From: Marinobacterium nitratireducens
GTDB lineage: Bacteria; Pseudomonadota; Gammaproteobacteria; Pseudomonadales; Balneatricaceae
Assembly (NCBI RefSeq): GCF_014645375.1
Contig: NZ_BMLT01000007.1
Coordinates: forward strand, 248,001-312,000
DNA: 64,000 nucleotides
Direction: 5' to 3'
Part shown: one piece after another, positions 1 through 8,577 of the stretch
Layout of the letters: every line of letters begins with the position of its first letter
Position numbering within the stretch: position 1 is the first letter of the stretch
Position numbers and translations under genes: made by a program
The notes under the pieces: model-generated
Seen by the model: only the letters and a program-made list of their open reading frames with translations
Told to the model about the DNA's origin: nothing
The model's database searches: none

Positions 1-57
1 TCAACCTTCAACACCGCTCAAGGTACCCGCCATGGCGAAAACAAGGCGCTTGCTGGA

Positions 58-1065
58 TTAGCCAAGCTCGCTGGTTTTGACCGGGCGGCACTCGATAACC
101 GATTTGAGCGCAGCTTCGGCCAGCACCAGCGCCTGGCGACCATCTTCAAAACCGACGTCCGGAGCGACGCGGTTCTCGATCGTATCGACAAAGGCGTCGA
201 TCTCGGCAGCAAATGCCTCGGCATAGCGGTCAATGAAGAAGTTCAGGAGCGGCGCGCCCTGGCCGGTAAAATCCCCGCGGTGCAGCGTGGTCATATGAGG
301 GCGACGGTTTTCCGAGACCGCCATGCCTTCACTGCCGAAGGCTTCGACACGCTGGTCGTACCCATAGGTCGCTTTGCGCGAGTTGTTGATGATGCACTGT
401 TTGCCGCTGGCGGTGGTGAGGACGACCGACACCGTGTCCCAGTCATTCAGGCGCTCCATCAGCGCGGGGTTGACCAGGCGTGAGCCGGTCGCGAAGACTT
501 CGGTCACCTCTTCGCCAAGGATGAAGCGCGCCATGTCGAAATCATGGATCGTCATATCGCGGAAGATGCCGCCCGAGGCTTCCATATAGGCGTCCGGAGC
601 CATCCCCGGGTCGCGGGAGGTGATTACCACTTGGTGCAGGTCGCCAATCTGGCCTGCCTCGATCGCCAGGCGAACGGCCCGATGACCCGGATCGAAGCGG
701 CGGACGAAACCGAGCATGATCGGCAGTTCCGAACCTGAAATGTTTCTTGCGCAGACGTTCACACGGTCCAGCGACAGGTCGATCGGCTTTTCGCACAGTA
801 TGGGCTTGCCCGCTGCTACGGCTTGCTCGATGAAATCGGCGTGGGTGGGGGTCGAGGTCGCGATCAACACCGCGTCAACGTTCTCGGAAGCGAAAACGTC
901 CTCGGCCGAAGCGAAGTTGGTGACGCCCAGTTTTTGCGAGACCTCGGACGCTGCCGGCGCGAAGACGTCGAAGACGCCAGCGAGCTCCGCGCGCGGATGC
1001 GCGTGGATGTTTTCGGCGTGCATACGTCCGATACGCCCGCAGCCAAGCACTGCAATTTTAAGCAT
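58..1065 (-). CDS. iolG: Inositol 2-dehydrogenase (IolG)
   Basis: 335-residue Gfo/Idh/MocA oxidoreductase that oxidises myo-inositol to 2-keto-myo-inositol (scyllo-inosose) with NAD+, the first step of cytoplasmic inositol catabolism. The Rossmann motif GCGRIG is at residues 8-13, the family motif CEKP at 91-94 gives catalytic Lys93, and the segment FRDMTIHDFDM holds Asp170 and His174, matching the Lys/Asp/His triad of characterised IolG enzymes. Length is typical. An AGGAGA ribosome site lies about 9 nt before the ATG. It is the last visible gene of the minus-strand operon that starts at iolD. A second IolG-type paralogue is at 50325-51368. Function is assigned with high confidence; activity on other inositol isomers or on glucose is possible. 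Confidence 0.93.
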   Translation of the reverse strand: MLKIAVLGCGRIGRMHAENIHAHPRAELAGVFDVFAPAASEVSQKLGVTNFASAEDVFASENVDAVLIATSTPTHADFIEQAVAAGKPILCEKPIDLSLDRVNVCARNISGSELPIMLGFVRRFDPGHRAVRLAIEAGQIGDLHQVVITSRDPGMAPDAYMEASGGIFRDMTIHDFDMARFILGEEVTEVFATGSRLVNPALMERLNDWDTVSVVLTTASGKQCIINNSRKATYGYDQRVEAFGSEGMAVSENRRPHMTTLHRGDFTGQGAPLLNFFIDRYAEAFAAEIDAFVDTIENRVAPDVGFEDGRQALVLAEAALKSVIECRPVKTSELG

Positions 1066-1181
1066 GGGTTATTCTCCTGGAACTGGTGCGCGCCACAGCG
1101 TTATCGGAGGCGCTTGTAGATGGCAGCAGTGAGGCTGTCTACACTGTAGATGCCGGGTTCAGGCCGGACAAGGGTTGAAGC

Positions 1182-1204
1182 GCCGGTCGGTGTCCCCGAC
1201 CGGC
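1182..1204 (-). terminator. Stem-loop after the sugar-binding protein gene
   Basis: A 9-bp perfect GC-rich stem (1182-1190 with 1196-1204) and 5-nt loop lies just past the stop of the binding-protein gene and before iolG. No U-run follows on the minus strand, so it may stabilise the binding-protein mRNA or weaken read-through into iolG rather than terminate fully. Confidence 0.4.
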
Positions 1205-1216
1205 CACCCCCTCACA

Positions 1217-2149
1217 TCAGTTTTTCGTCTTGTACTGCGCCAGATTCTCATCGGTGACGAGTTCGAACGGGATAACGTTCTTGGACTCGTACGTCTCGCC
1301 GCGAATGATTTTCAGCAGGGTATCAATCGATCCTTGACCCTGGCCTTTGGCAGACTGATAGACTGTCACATCCAGGTCACCCGCTTCGAGCGCGGACAGC
1401 GCATCCTGCGTCGCGTCCACACCGCCAATGACGACGTTATCCATCGACACACCGGACGCCTTCAGGGCCTGAATCGCACCCAGCGCCATTTCGTCGTTGT
1501 TGGCGATAACGCCCTTGGGCTGAATGCCGGCACTGATCCAGTTGGTCATCAGGTCCATCGCCGGGGTGCGCATCCAGTTCGCGGTTTGTTCGTCAACAAC
1601 TTCGATGTTCTTACAGTCGTCCGACGCAAGTACATCATGTGCCGCTGCGGTACGACCACGCTGGCCGGTCGTGCCAAGCTGCCCCATCAGGATCACGGCT
1701 TCACCTTCGCCGCCCATCTGCTTGCACATCTCAGTAGTCTGCAGCAAGCCGGCCTGGTATTCATCCGAGCCCACCCAGGCCTGCTTCTCCGGGAAGCTGT
1801 CCATATTGGACGGCAGCATGTTGACGAAGACGAGTGGTATTCCAGCGTCTTCGGCAAGTTGCGAGATCGATTTACCGAAGTCAGCATCGACCAGCATCAC
1901 GATGATCCCGTCGACGCCGGAGACGATGAAGTTCTCGACCTGTGACTGCTGACGCGCTATGTCGCCCTGACCGTCCGAAAACTGAATATCCACACCATTG
2001 AGCTCATCGGCATGCGACTGCATGTTTTGACGCAGAACGGTGAGGTAATTGTCATCAAAGAGTGACATGGCGACACCGATGGTCTCGGCTTGAGCTACTG
2101 TTCCCATCAGGGCGCTGCCCAATACAATTGTGCTCAGAAGCTTTTTCAT
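1217..2149 (-). CDS. Periplasmic sugar-binding protein, RbsB/IatA-like
   Basis: 310-residue type I periplasmic binding protein (Peripla_BP_4 family). An N-terminal signal peptide (MKKLLSTIVLGS..., cleavage likely after AQA) is followed by the two-lobe fold; the segments NFIVSGVDGIIV and VIANNDEMALGAIQAL are typical of the family. The ATG at 2149 is chosen over an upstream in-frame start because it sits behind an AAGAGGAAAA ribosome site and directly begins the signal peptide. It lies inside the iol operon, so myo-inositol is the most likely ligand. Its partner ATPase and permease are probably the RbsA/RbsC pair at 18020-20641, which has no adjacent binding protein. A clear 310-residue paralogue is at 47892-48824. 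Confidence 0.85.
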   Translation of the reverse strand: MKKLLSTIVLGSALMGTVAQAETIGVAMSLFDDNYLTVLRQNMQSHADELNGVDIQFSDGQGDIARQQSQVENFIVSGVDGIIVMLVDADFGKSISQLAEDAGIPLVFVNMLPSNMDSFPEKQAWVGSDEYQAGLLQTTEMCKQMGGEGEAVILMGQLGTTGQRGRTAAAHDVLASDDCKNIEVVDEQTANWMRTPAMDLMTNWISAGIQPKGVIANNDEMALGAIQALKASGVSMDNVVIGGVDATQDALSALEAGDLDVTVYQSAKGQGQGSIDTLLKIIRGETYESKNVIPFELVTDENLAQYKTKN

Positions 2150-2351
2150 ATTTATTTTCCTCTTAGCTAGCAATTACGGCAGTTTTACTGCCGAGGTTTG
2201 AAGCGGATTTATCCACGGTTGATGTTTTCCGCTACGAACTTGATTTAATAGTCTCAGTGGACCACCAGGCATAGCTCCGCCGACGCCCGGCGATTTTCGC
2301 CGAGCGTTTCCTAGAAACTCTGCAGGCAGTTTTAAAACAGCGTTACAAGAA
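2150..2351 (-). other. Intergenic leader of the binding-protein gene with two hairpins
   Basis: This 200-bp gap between the Gfo/Idh gene and the binding-protein gene holds two perfect short stem-loops: 2288-2302 (6-bp stem, TTT loop) and 2177-2193 (7-bp stem, TTT loop). The second is close upstream of the ribosome site. They may set differential expression of the binding protein within the operon. No confident separate promoter is visible. Confidence 0.4.
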
Positions 2352-3515
2352 TCAAACTGCTACCGGCGTAAGCCAGGGCTGACCCTCGGCTTCGTGGCTA
2401 TCGACCACCGCATCGACGAAGGCAACCCCTTTCAGTCCATCGTAGGCCGAGGGCAGGTTTTGGCCGATCACACCCGGCTCACGTCCGCTCTGTCGCGCGC
2501 GAATCGTTTCCGCGAACCCTGCATACAAATTGGCGAAGGCTTCCAGGTAACCTTCCGGATGCCCCGGCGGCGTGCGCGTACGCACCTTGGCGTCGTCGGA
2601 CAGGTCATCGGCGCCACGTTTGATGATCTGAGTACGACCATCGAGCGGAGCCAGCACCAGGTCATTGGGCTGCTCCTGGAACCAGGACAGCGAGCCTTTT
2701 TCGCCAAAGACACGCAGCCGGACGCCGTTGGAATTGCCTAACGCTACCTGCGAGGACCACAGCAGGCCGCGTGCGCCCCCTTCATAACGCAGCATCACAT
2801 GGGCGTTATCATCCAGCGCCCGCCCTTCGACGAAGGTCGCCAGATCCGCGGTCAGCGACTCCAGTTTGAGGCCGGTAACGAAACCCGCAAGATGATAGGC
2901 ATGGGTGCCGATGTCGCCGATCGAGCCACCACGGCCATTCTTTTTGGGATCGGTGCGCCAGGAAGCCTGGGCATTTCCCTGCTGTTCAATCGCGGTCGCC
3001 ATCCACTCCAGCGGATATTCGACCTGCACGGTGCGTACGCGTCCGATTTCACCGGCCGCTACCCGGACCCGGGCTTCATGCACCATCGGGTAACCCGAGT
3101 AGGTATAGGTCACGCCGACAAAACGCCCGCTCTCGCGCGTCAGCTTCTCGAGCGCAATCGCATCCTCGAGCGTGGCCGTGATCGGCTTTTCGCAGATCAC
3201 GTCAAAGCCCGCCTCGATAAAGGCACGCGCAATCGGGTAATGGGTGAAGTTCGGCGTGCAGATCGCCACGGCATCGATCCGATCCTCACGTGCTCGCTCA
3301 CCAGCGATCATTTCCATGTAGTCGCCGTAACTGCGATCCGGAGCTATGCCCTGGGTCAGGGCAAAAGCCCGGCCACGCTCGGCATCCACATCGAAGGCAC
3401 CCGCAACAAGCTGCCAGGCGCCGTCGAGACGCGATGAAATGCGATGAATGTTGCCGATATAAGCGCCCTGGCCACCGCCTACCATGCCAAGACGAAGGGG
3501 TCGTTGATAGCTCAT
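2352..3515 (-). CDS. Gfo/Idh/MocA family oxidoreductase (about 390-residue subtype)
   Basis: 387-residue NAD(P)-dependent oxidoreductase. The N-terminal Rossmann motif is VGGGQG (about residues 12-17), the catalytic-Lys motif is VICEKPI, and the second domain carries GDIGTHAYHL with the active-site histidine. It belongs to a longer subtype with a conserved tail (PPGHPEGYLEAFANLY) that is shared with the genes at 16267 and 45633. Its start overlaps the stop of the preceding TIM-barrel gene by 4 nt (ATGA), so the two are translationally coupled and very likely consecutive enzymes. By family it should oxidise a cyclitol or a sugar hydroxyl (C3 oxidation is common). The exact substrate cannot be read from the sequence. 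Confidence 0.85.
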   Translation of the reverse strand: MSYQRPLRLGMVGGGQGAYIGNIHRISSRLDGAWQLVAGAFDVDAERGRAFALTQGIAPDRSYGDYMEMIAGERAREDRIDAVAICTPNFTHYPIARAFIEAGFDVICEKPITATLEDAIALEKLTRESGRFVGVTYTYSGYPMVHEARVRVAAGEIGRVRTVQVEYPLEWMATAIEQQGNAQASWRTDPKKNGRGGSIGDIGTHAYHLAGFVTGLKLESLTADLATFVEGRALDDNAHVMLRYEGGARGLLWSSQVALGNSNGVRLRVFGEKGSLSWFQEQPNDLVLAPLDGRTQIIKRGADDLSDDAKVRTRTPPGHPEGYLEAFANLYAGFAETIRARQSGREPGVIGQNLPSAYDGLKGVAFVDAVVDSHEAEGQPWLTPVAV

Positions 3516-4573
3516 TTGTCCTCCAGCCCGAGCATCGCCCGGTTGGCGCTGCGATTGGCGCCGGATTTTACGAAGTCGTCAAAAGCGCGATCCGAGACCC
3601 GGATGATGTGGTCGTCGATGAATCGCGCGCCCTCGATGGCGCCATCTTCCGAGTTCTTGAGGAAACATTCCCACTCCAGCACCGCCCAACCGTCGTAGTC
3701 GTAGGTCGCGAACTTCGAAAAGATCGCCCGGAAATCGACCTGACCATCCCCCAGAGAACGGAATCGCCCTGCCCGCTTCGACCAGGGCTGGTAGCCGCCA
3801 TAGACACCCGACTTGCCATCGGGACGGAACTCGGCGTCTTTCACGTGGAAGCATTTGATCCGGTCGTGGTAATGGTCGATGAAGGCCAGGTAATCGAGCT
3901 GCTGCAGCACGAAGTGCGACGGATCGTACAGCATGTTCGCCCGTGGATGCTGTTTGACGCGCTCGAGAAACATCTCCCAGGAGTGACCGTCATGCAGGTC
4001 TTCGCAAGGGTGGATCTCGTAGCAGACGTCCACGCCATACGCATCGAAATCGTCCAGTATCGGCGTCCAGCGCTCGGCCAGTTCACCGAAAGCCTCGTCC
4101 ACCAGCCCCTCGGGCCATTGCGGATAGGGGTACAGATAAGGCCACAGCAGCGAGCCGGAGAAGGTGACATGCCGGTCGATGCCCAGACGTTGCGACGCGC
4201 GGGCGGCGAAGCGCAACTGTTCCTCGGCCCAGGCCCGACGCGCCGCCGGATTGCCGCGCACGCATTCGGGCGCGAAGCTGTCCATGATCTGGTCGTGAGC
4301 CGGATGCACGGCCACCAGCTGACCGGTGATGTGCGACGCCAGCTCGGTGATTTCGAGGCCGTGATCGGCCAGGAGCCCCTTCATCTCGTCGCAATAGGTC
4401 TCGCTCTCGGCGGCCTGCTTCATATCGATCAGACGGGTATCCCAGGTGGGGATCTGCACGCCCTTGAAGCCCTTGTCGGCCGCCCACTTGGCGAGCGACT
4501 GCAGGGAATTGTAGGGCGCCTCGTCGGTAGCGAATTGCGCCAGGAAAACGCCCGGTCCCTTGATGGTCTTCAT
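3512..4573 (-). CDS. TIM-barrel sugar phosphate isomerase/epimerase family protein
   Basis: 353-residue AP-endonuclease-2-like (xylose-isomerase-like) TIM barrel. Metal-site style segments are visible: CYEIHPCEDLHDG, MLYDPSHFVLQQLD, KCFHVKDAEF and AVLEWECFLKN, giving the His/Glu/Asp set of the family. The ATG at 4573 is preferred because a GGAGG site lies 6 nt upstream and the protein proper begins with MKTIKGPG; frames open further upstream but overlap the short-chain dehydrogenase. It lies between the SDR and the Gfo/Idh gene, overlapping the latter by 4 nt. A 2-keto-inositol isomerase, a 3-keto-sugar epimerase or a related beta-eliminating role is plausible; none is proved. Confidence 0.8.
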   Translation of the reverse strand: MKTIKGPGVFLAQFATDEAPYNSLQSLAKWAADKGFKGVQIPTWDTRLIDMKQAAESETYCDEMKGLLADHGLEITELASHITGQLVAVHPAHDQIMDSFAPECVRGNPAARRAWAEEQLRFAARASQRLGIDRHVTFSGSLLWPYLYPYPQWPEGLVDEAFGELAERWTPILDDFDAYGVDVCYEIHPCEDLHDGHSWEMFLERVKQHPRANMLYDPSHFVLQQLDYLAFIDHYHDRIKCFHVKDAEFRPDGKSGVYGGYQPWSKRAGRFRSLGDGQVDFRAIFSKFATYDYDGWAVLEWECFLKNSEDGAIEGARFIDDHIIRVSDRAFDDFVKSGANRSANRAMLGLEDK

Positions 4574-4574
4574 T

Positions 4575-5387
4575 TTAAACCTCCAACGCGGCGGACGGCA
4601 CGGGCGCGTCGTCATAACCGCCATAGACCGACTGATCAAACGGAACCACAGCGCCCGTCATCATGCCGCTATCGTCAGATGCCATCCACAGAACCGCGCG
4701 GGCGACTTCGTCGGGATCGAGGATGCGACCAAAAGGCTTCTTGGCTGCCTCGCGATCAAGGAAATCCGGATCCCCGGTTTCCATGGCGACAAGCTTGCGC
4801 TCATGGTCCGAGTTCATCCACCCGATGTCCAACTGGTTGACGTGGATACGGTTGCGCATCAAAGCGAAAGCCGCGTTTCGCGTCAGCGTGGTCAACGCGC
4901 CTTTCGACGTGGAATAGGGCGACAGGAATGGCTGGCCTGCAAGTTCAGACATTGTGCCAATGTTTATAATGCGGCCTTCAATCCCTTCTCGGATCATGAT
5001 CTTTGCCGTGTCCTGAATCAAAAAGAACGGCGCGCGTGTATTCACAGCTATCATCTTGTCGAACAAGTCGGGTGTGGTATTAAGGATATTGCCCCTGTCT
5101 GTTAATCCAGCGGCGTTCACGAGAATATCCACCCGCCCGAAATGCATGTCGGCCTGCGCGATAACGTTGCGACAGTCCGCCACAACACCGAGGTCAGCCT
5201 GAACGAAGTGCGTCTGAACGCCGGTCTCTTCGGTAATCGAGGACGCGACTGCGTTGCCTTTCTCGACACCGCGTCCGCAGACGACGATGCCCGCCGCACC
5301 GGCCCGCGCGAAAAGACGGGCGATCGCGGCACCCAGCCCTTGAGTGCCGCCCGTCACGACACACACTTTTCCGTTAATTGAATTCAT
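4575..5387 (-). CDS. Short-chain dehydrogenase/reductase
   Basis: 270-residue classical SDR. The cofactor motif TGGTQGLG is at about residues 12-19, NAAG is present, and the catalytic SPYSTSKGAL provides Tyr and Lys (YxxxK) with an upstream Ser in the MSEL segment. The start overlaps the stop of iolE by 4 nt (ATGA), and the stop lies next to the start of the following TIM-barrel gene, so it is firmly part of the operon. SDRs in inositol operons often interconvert inositol isomers, inososes or related polyols with NAD(P). The substrate is unknown. Confidence 0.82.
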   Translation of the reverse strand: MNSINGKVCVVTGGTQGLGAAIARLFARAGAAGIVVCGRGVEKGNAVASSITEETGVQTHFVQADLGVVADCRNVIAQADMHFGRVDILVNAAGLTDRGNILNTTPDLFDKMIAVNTRAPFFLIQDTAKIMIREGIEGRIINIGTMSELAGQPFLSPYSTSKGALTTLTRNAAFALMRNRIHVNQLDIGWMNSDHERKLVAMETGDPDFLDREAAKKPFGRILDPDEVARAVLWMASDDSGMMTGAVVPFDQSVYGGYDDAPVPSAALEV

Positions 5388-6286
5388 TTTTGTTCTACCT
5401 CATAACCTGCTGCCGCCATGACACGCATGAGTTCTTGATGGCCCTTCTTCGCCATGTCCAGTGGCGGATTGGCGACGGGATCCTGCTCCGCTTCAACCAC
5501 GAACCAGCCTTCATAGCCCTTAGCCGCCAGCGCCGTGACAATGCTTTCGAAATCCAGCGAACCATCGCCGGGCACCGTAAAGGCCCCCTTGACGACCGCA
5601 TCCAGAAAACTCTCCTTGCTGCGGTCAAGCCCATTCACGACATCCGCGCGGATATCCTTGCAGTGCACCTGAATGATGCGACTGTGGTACTTCTCGATAA
5701 CACTCAGGGGATCTCCGCCCGCAAACACCATATGACCGGTATCGAACAGCAGCGGCACTGTGGAGTGCTGCATGAAGATGTCGAGTTCGGCCTCGGTTTC
5801 GATCGCCGCCCCCATATGATGATGGTAGGCGATGGGCATTCCCTGCCCCTGGCACCAATCGGCAAATTCCGAGACCTTGCGCGCATAGGCGGCGATCTCT
5901 TCCTCGCTGAGCTTCGGCTTAGTGGCCAAAGGCGCCGAAGCCACGCCCTGGATCGAGCGTGCGGTCTCGCCATAGACGATACAGGGCGCCTGCGCGGCCT
6001 TGAAAAAGGCCAGCTGCCGGGCAATCCGTGCCTTCTCCGTCTCGATGTCGCCGTCGAGCAGCAGACCCGAGAACCAGCCGCCGCAGACCGAGATGCCGAA
6101 CTCGTTGAGGATGGGTCCGAGTTCCTTCATGTCCATCGGAAATCGACGGCCGGTCTCCATGCCGGTGAAACCGGCAACCGACGCCTGCCGCAGGCATTCC
6201 TCGAGACTGACGTCATCCGAAAGTTCAGGCAGGTCGTCGTTCCACCAGGCAATGGGGGCGATCCCCAGTTTCGCTTTCAGCATCAT
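5384..6286 (-). CDS. iolE: Inosose dehydratase (IolE)
   Basis: 300-residue TIM-barrel enzyme that dehydrates 2-keto-myo-inositol to 3D-(3,5/4)-trihydroxycyclohexane-1,2-dione. The diagnostic N-terminus (GIAPIAWWNDDLPEL) and metal-site segments IAYHHHMG, LLFDTGHMVFAGGDP, IIQVHCKDIR and WFVVEAEQDP are all present. The ATG follows the iolD stop with no gap (TAA then ATG), with GGAG inside the end of iolD serving as ribosome site. Length is normal. A divergent paralogue is encoded at 53784-54701. Confidence 0.93.
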   Translation of the reverse strand: MMLKAKLGIAPIAWWNDDLPELSDDVSLEECLRQASVAGFTGMETGRRFPMDMKELGPILNEFGISVCGGWFSGLLLDGDIETEKARIARQLAFFKAAQAPCIVYGETARSIQGVASAPLATKPKLSEEEIAAYARKVSEFADWCQGQGMPIAYHHHMGAAIETEAELDIFMQHSTVPLLFDTGHMVFAGGDPLSVIEKYHSRIIQVHCKDIRADVVNGLDRSKESFLDAVVKGAFTVPGDGSLDFESIVTALAAKGYEGWFVVEAEQDPVANPPLDMAKKGHQELMRVMAAAGYEVEQK

Positions 6287-8152
6287 TTAAACTCCTACGC
6301 GCTGTTTCGAACGGATGACGTCATGAGCTTCCCGCGCCTTGCGGACGCTCTCGTGCGCCGAGACTTCAGGCACACCGACATCCCAGTCCGCATCCCCCGG
6401 AACCCAGGCATAGGCGTCGGAAACGATGGTGAGGAGCGTGGTGCGGTCATTGCTCTGTGCCCACTCCATCGCCTCTTCCAGCTCTTCCAGGCTTTCGCAT
6501 TTGCGCGCATAGGCACCCATCGACTCTGCGTGTTTGACAAAGTCGACGTGGAGCGGATTTTCGGGATTCTGGATCCGGCAGTCCTTGAGCAGGTTGTTGA
6601 AACCAGGGACACCCTTGAACTGCTGCAGGCGGTTGATGACCGCATAGCCGCCGTTGTCGCAGACGACGACGATCATTTTGTGCCCCGTCAGAACGGCGGA
6701 ATAGATATCCGAATTCATCATCATATAGGTGCCGTCGCCGAGCATGACGATGGGCGTGCCACCGGTCGCGCCCGGGCCATCCTGCGCCATGGCGCAGCCC
6801 CAGCCGGCGGCGATCTCGTAGCCCATGCAGCTGAACCCGAATTCGCAGTCGAAGGTATTGGGATTTTTAACCCGCCAGCCCTTGGTGATTTCGCCAGGGG
6901 TACCACCCGCCGCGCCGATCAGCGTATCGTTCGGACGCGCCACCTTGTTGAGCACGCCAATCACCTGTGCGTAGGAGGGAATGGCTGCATCGGTGGGCGC
7001 CTGGTGCTGGTCCAGTAGTGCGTTCCACTCATCGAAGAGCCCTTTCGCCTTGGCCATGTAGCTTGCCGGCATCGCAAAGTCGCCCAATGCGGCGTCGAGT
7101 TCGGTCACCGTCTCGAGTGCGTCGCCGACCACCGCTACCGCACGGTGTTTGATGGCGTCCCAGCGTGCCGTGTTGATTGAGATGAATTTCGCGTCCTTGG
7201 AGAAGGCGGTCCATGAACCGGTGGTGAAGTCCTGCAGGCGCGTGCCGATGGCCAGGATCACATCCGCCTCGGCCGCAAGCGCGTTGGCCGATGTCGAACC
7301 GACGATTCCAATGGGGCCCGCGTGAACCGGGTGGTCATGGGTCAGAGCGCCCTTGCCCGCAATGGTCTCCACCACGGGAATGCCGCGCTTCTGCGCAAAG
7401 GCCGCAACCTCGTTCTCGGCGATGGCGTAGCGTACGCCGCCACCGGAAATGATCAGGGGCTTCTTTGCCGTCCTGAGCACCGCAACGGCCTCTTCTACCG
7501 CCCGGCGGTCCGGACGCGGACGCGGGATCGACCAGACCTTCGGTTCGAAGAAGGCTTCCGGGTAATCGAATGCCTTTTCCTGGGTATCCTGCGCCAGGCC
7601 GATGAATACCGGACCACAGTCAGCCGGGTCGAGCATCGTGGCAAGCGCCTGCGGCAGCGAGGTGATGATCTGTTCGGGGTGGGTAATACGATCCCAGTAG
7701 CGCACCACCGGTTTGAAGCTGTCGTTTACCGTCACGGTCGGATCGTTGAAATGTTCGACCTGCTGCAACACGGGATCGGGCAGACGATTGGCAAAGGTGT
7801 CGCCCGCCAGGAGCAGGACCGGCAGTCGGTTCGCCATCGCCGTACCCGCCGCAGTCACCATATTGATGGCGCCCGGGCCGATCGACGTCGCCGCGATCAT
7901 CGCCTGACGACGACGCTTGGCTTTGGCGAAGCCAACGGCTGCAAGCGCCATCGACTGTTCATTCTGCCCGCGCCAGGTCGGCAATTGATCCTGTACTGCC
8001 TCGAGCGCCTCGGACAGGCAGGTCACGTTGCCATGACCGAAGATGCCAAACACCCCTGCAAATAACGGGACACGCTGGCCGTCGATTTCCACGAACTGAT
8101 TGCAAAGGTAACGAACAAGGGCCTGAGCCATAGTGCATCGAACGGTAGACAT
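6287..8152 (-). CDS. iolD: 3D-(3,5/4)-trihydroxycyclohexane-1,2-dione hydrolase (IolD)
   Basis: 621-residue thiamine-diphosphate enzyme that opens the cyclitol ring to give 5-deoxy-glucuronate. The three-domain TPP layout is visible: an N-terminal pyrimidine-binding part (GVFGIFGHGNV, then a catalytic-Glu region around LPTWRGQNEQSM), a central domain (KPLIISGGGVRYA), and a C-terminal PP domain with the Mg/TPP motif beginning MLGDGTYMMMNSDIY. Length matches the family. AAGGAGA precedes the ATG. It is the first gene of the long minus-strand iol operon and lies directly downstream of a cluster of TTGCAA operator boxes. Confidence 0.94.
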   Translation of the reverse strand: MSTVRCTMAQALVRYLCNQFVEIDGQRVPLFAGVFGIFGHGNVTCLSEALEAVQDQLPTWRGQNEQSMALAAVGFAKAKRRRQAMIAATSIGPGAINMVTAAGTAMANRLPVLLLAGDTFANRLPDPVLQQVEHFNDPTVTVNDSFKPVVRYWDRITHPEQIITSLPQALATMLDPADCGPVFIGLAQDTQEKAFDYPEAFFEPKVWSIPRPRPDRRAVEEAVAVLRTAKKPLIISGGGVRYAIAENEVAAFAQKRGIPVVETIAGKGALTHDHPVHAGPIGIVGSTSANALAAEADVILAIGTRLQDFTTGSWTAFSKDAKFISINTARWDAIKHRAVAVVGDALETVTELDAALGDFAMPASYMAKAKGLFDEWNALLDQHQAPTDAAIPSYAQVIGVLNKVARPNDTLIGAAGGTPGEITKGWRVKNPNTFDCEFGFSCMGYEIAAGWGCAMAQDGPGATGGTPIVMLGDGTYMMMNSDIYSAVLTGHKMIVVVCDNGGYAVINRLQQFKGVPGFNNLLKDCRIQNPENPLHVDFVKHAESMGAYARKCESLEELEEAMEWAQSNDRTTLLTIVSDAYAWVPGDADWDVGVPEVSAHESVRKAREAHDVIRSKQRVGV

Positions 8153-8204
8153 AGCTTCTCCTTCACACGGTCTGCTACGCGCAAGCGTCGTAGCCTTGTT
8201 ATTG

Positions 8205-8266
8205 TTGCAATAAACATTATTGCAAGATTATCCAAATTGCAACTTTTATTGCAATGAAAATTGCGC
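8205..8266 (-). promoter_or_regulatory. Operator cluster upstream of iolD (TTGCAA boxes)
   Basis: Four perfect TTGCAA hexamers start at 8205, 8220, 8237 and 8249, and a fifth partial one (TTGCGC) starts at 8261. The pairs 8237/8249 and 8249/8261 have the N6 spacing seen upstream of iolA, the aldehyde dehydrogenase, the RbsA-type ATPase and the TSUP gene. The likely ligand is the RpiR-family regulator at 8578-9513. The rest of the gap up to 8577 shows no gene. Confidence 0.7.
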
Positions 8267-8577
8267 GGTGGTTGCAGCAGGAGGATTAGGCGTTTTCAGG
8301 AGGGCGCGGAGCCGGCAAATCGACGTCTATCAGCGGGTCTGCGCGAGCGATGTCGGGGCATCGATAGGCGAAGCGATCGCCAACGGGAATGAAGGGAAAG
8401 GGCTTGCGGGAGGTTCCCCTCCCGCCAGGCGCCTGTCGGGCTTGGTCGATCGTAACGAGGGGAAGTCCCTGCAGTTTTTGAGCTGTTTTTTGGCGAATAA
8501 TGCTTCTGTTCACCAAGCATGCGCTCGGAAAACGGCCGTAATCGGCTTTTCGGCAGTGGATCAGGGCAGTCCTAAGT

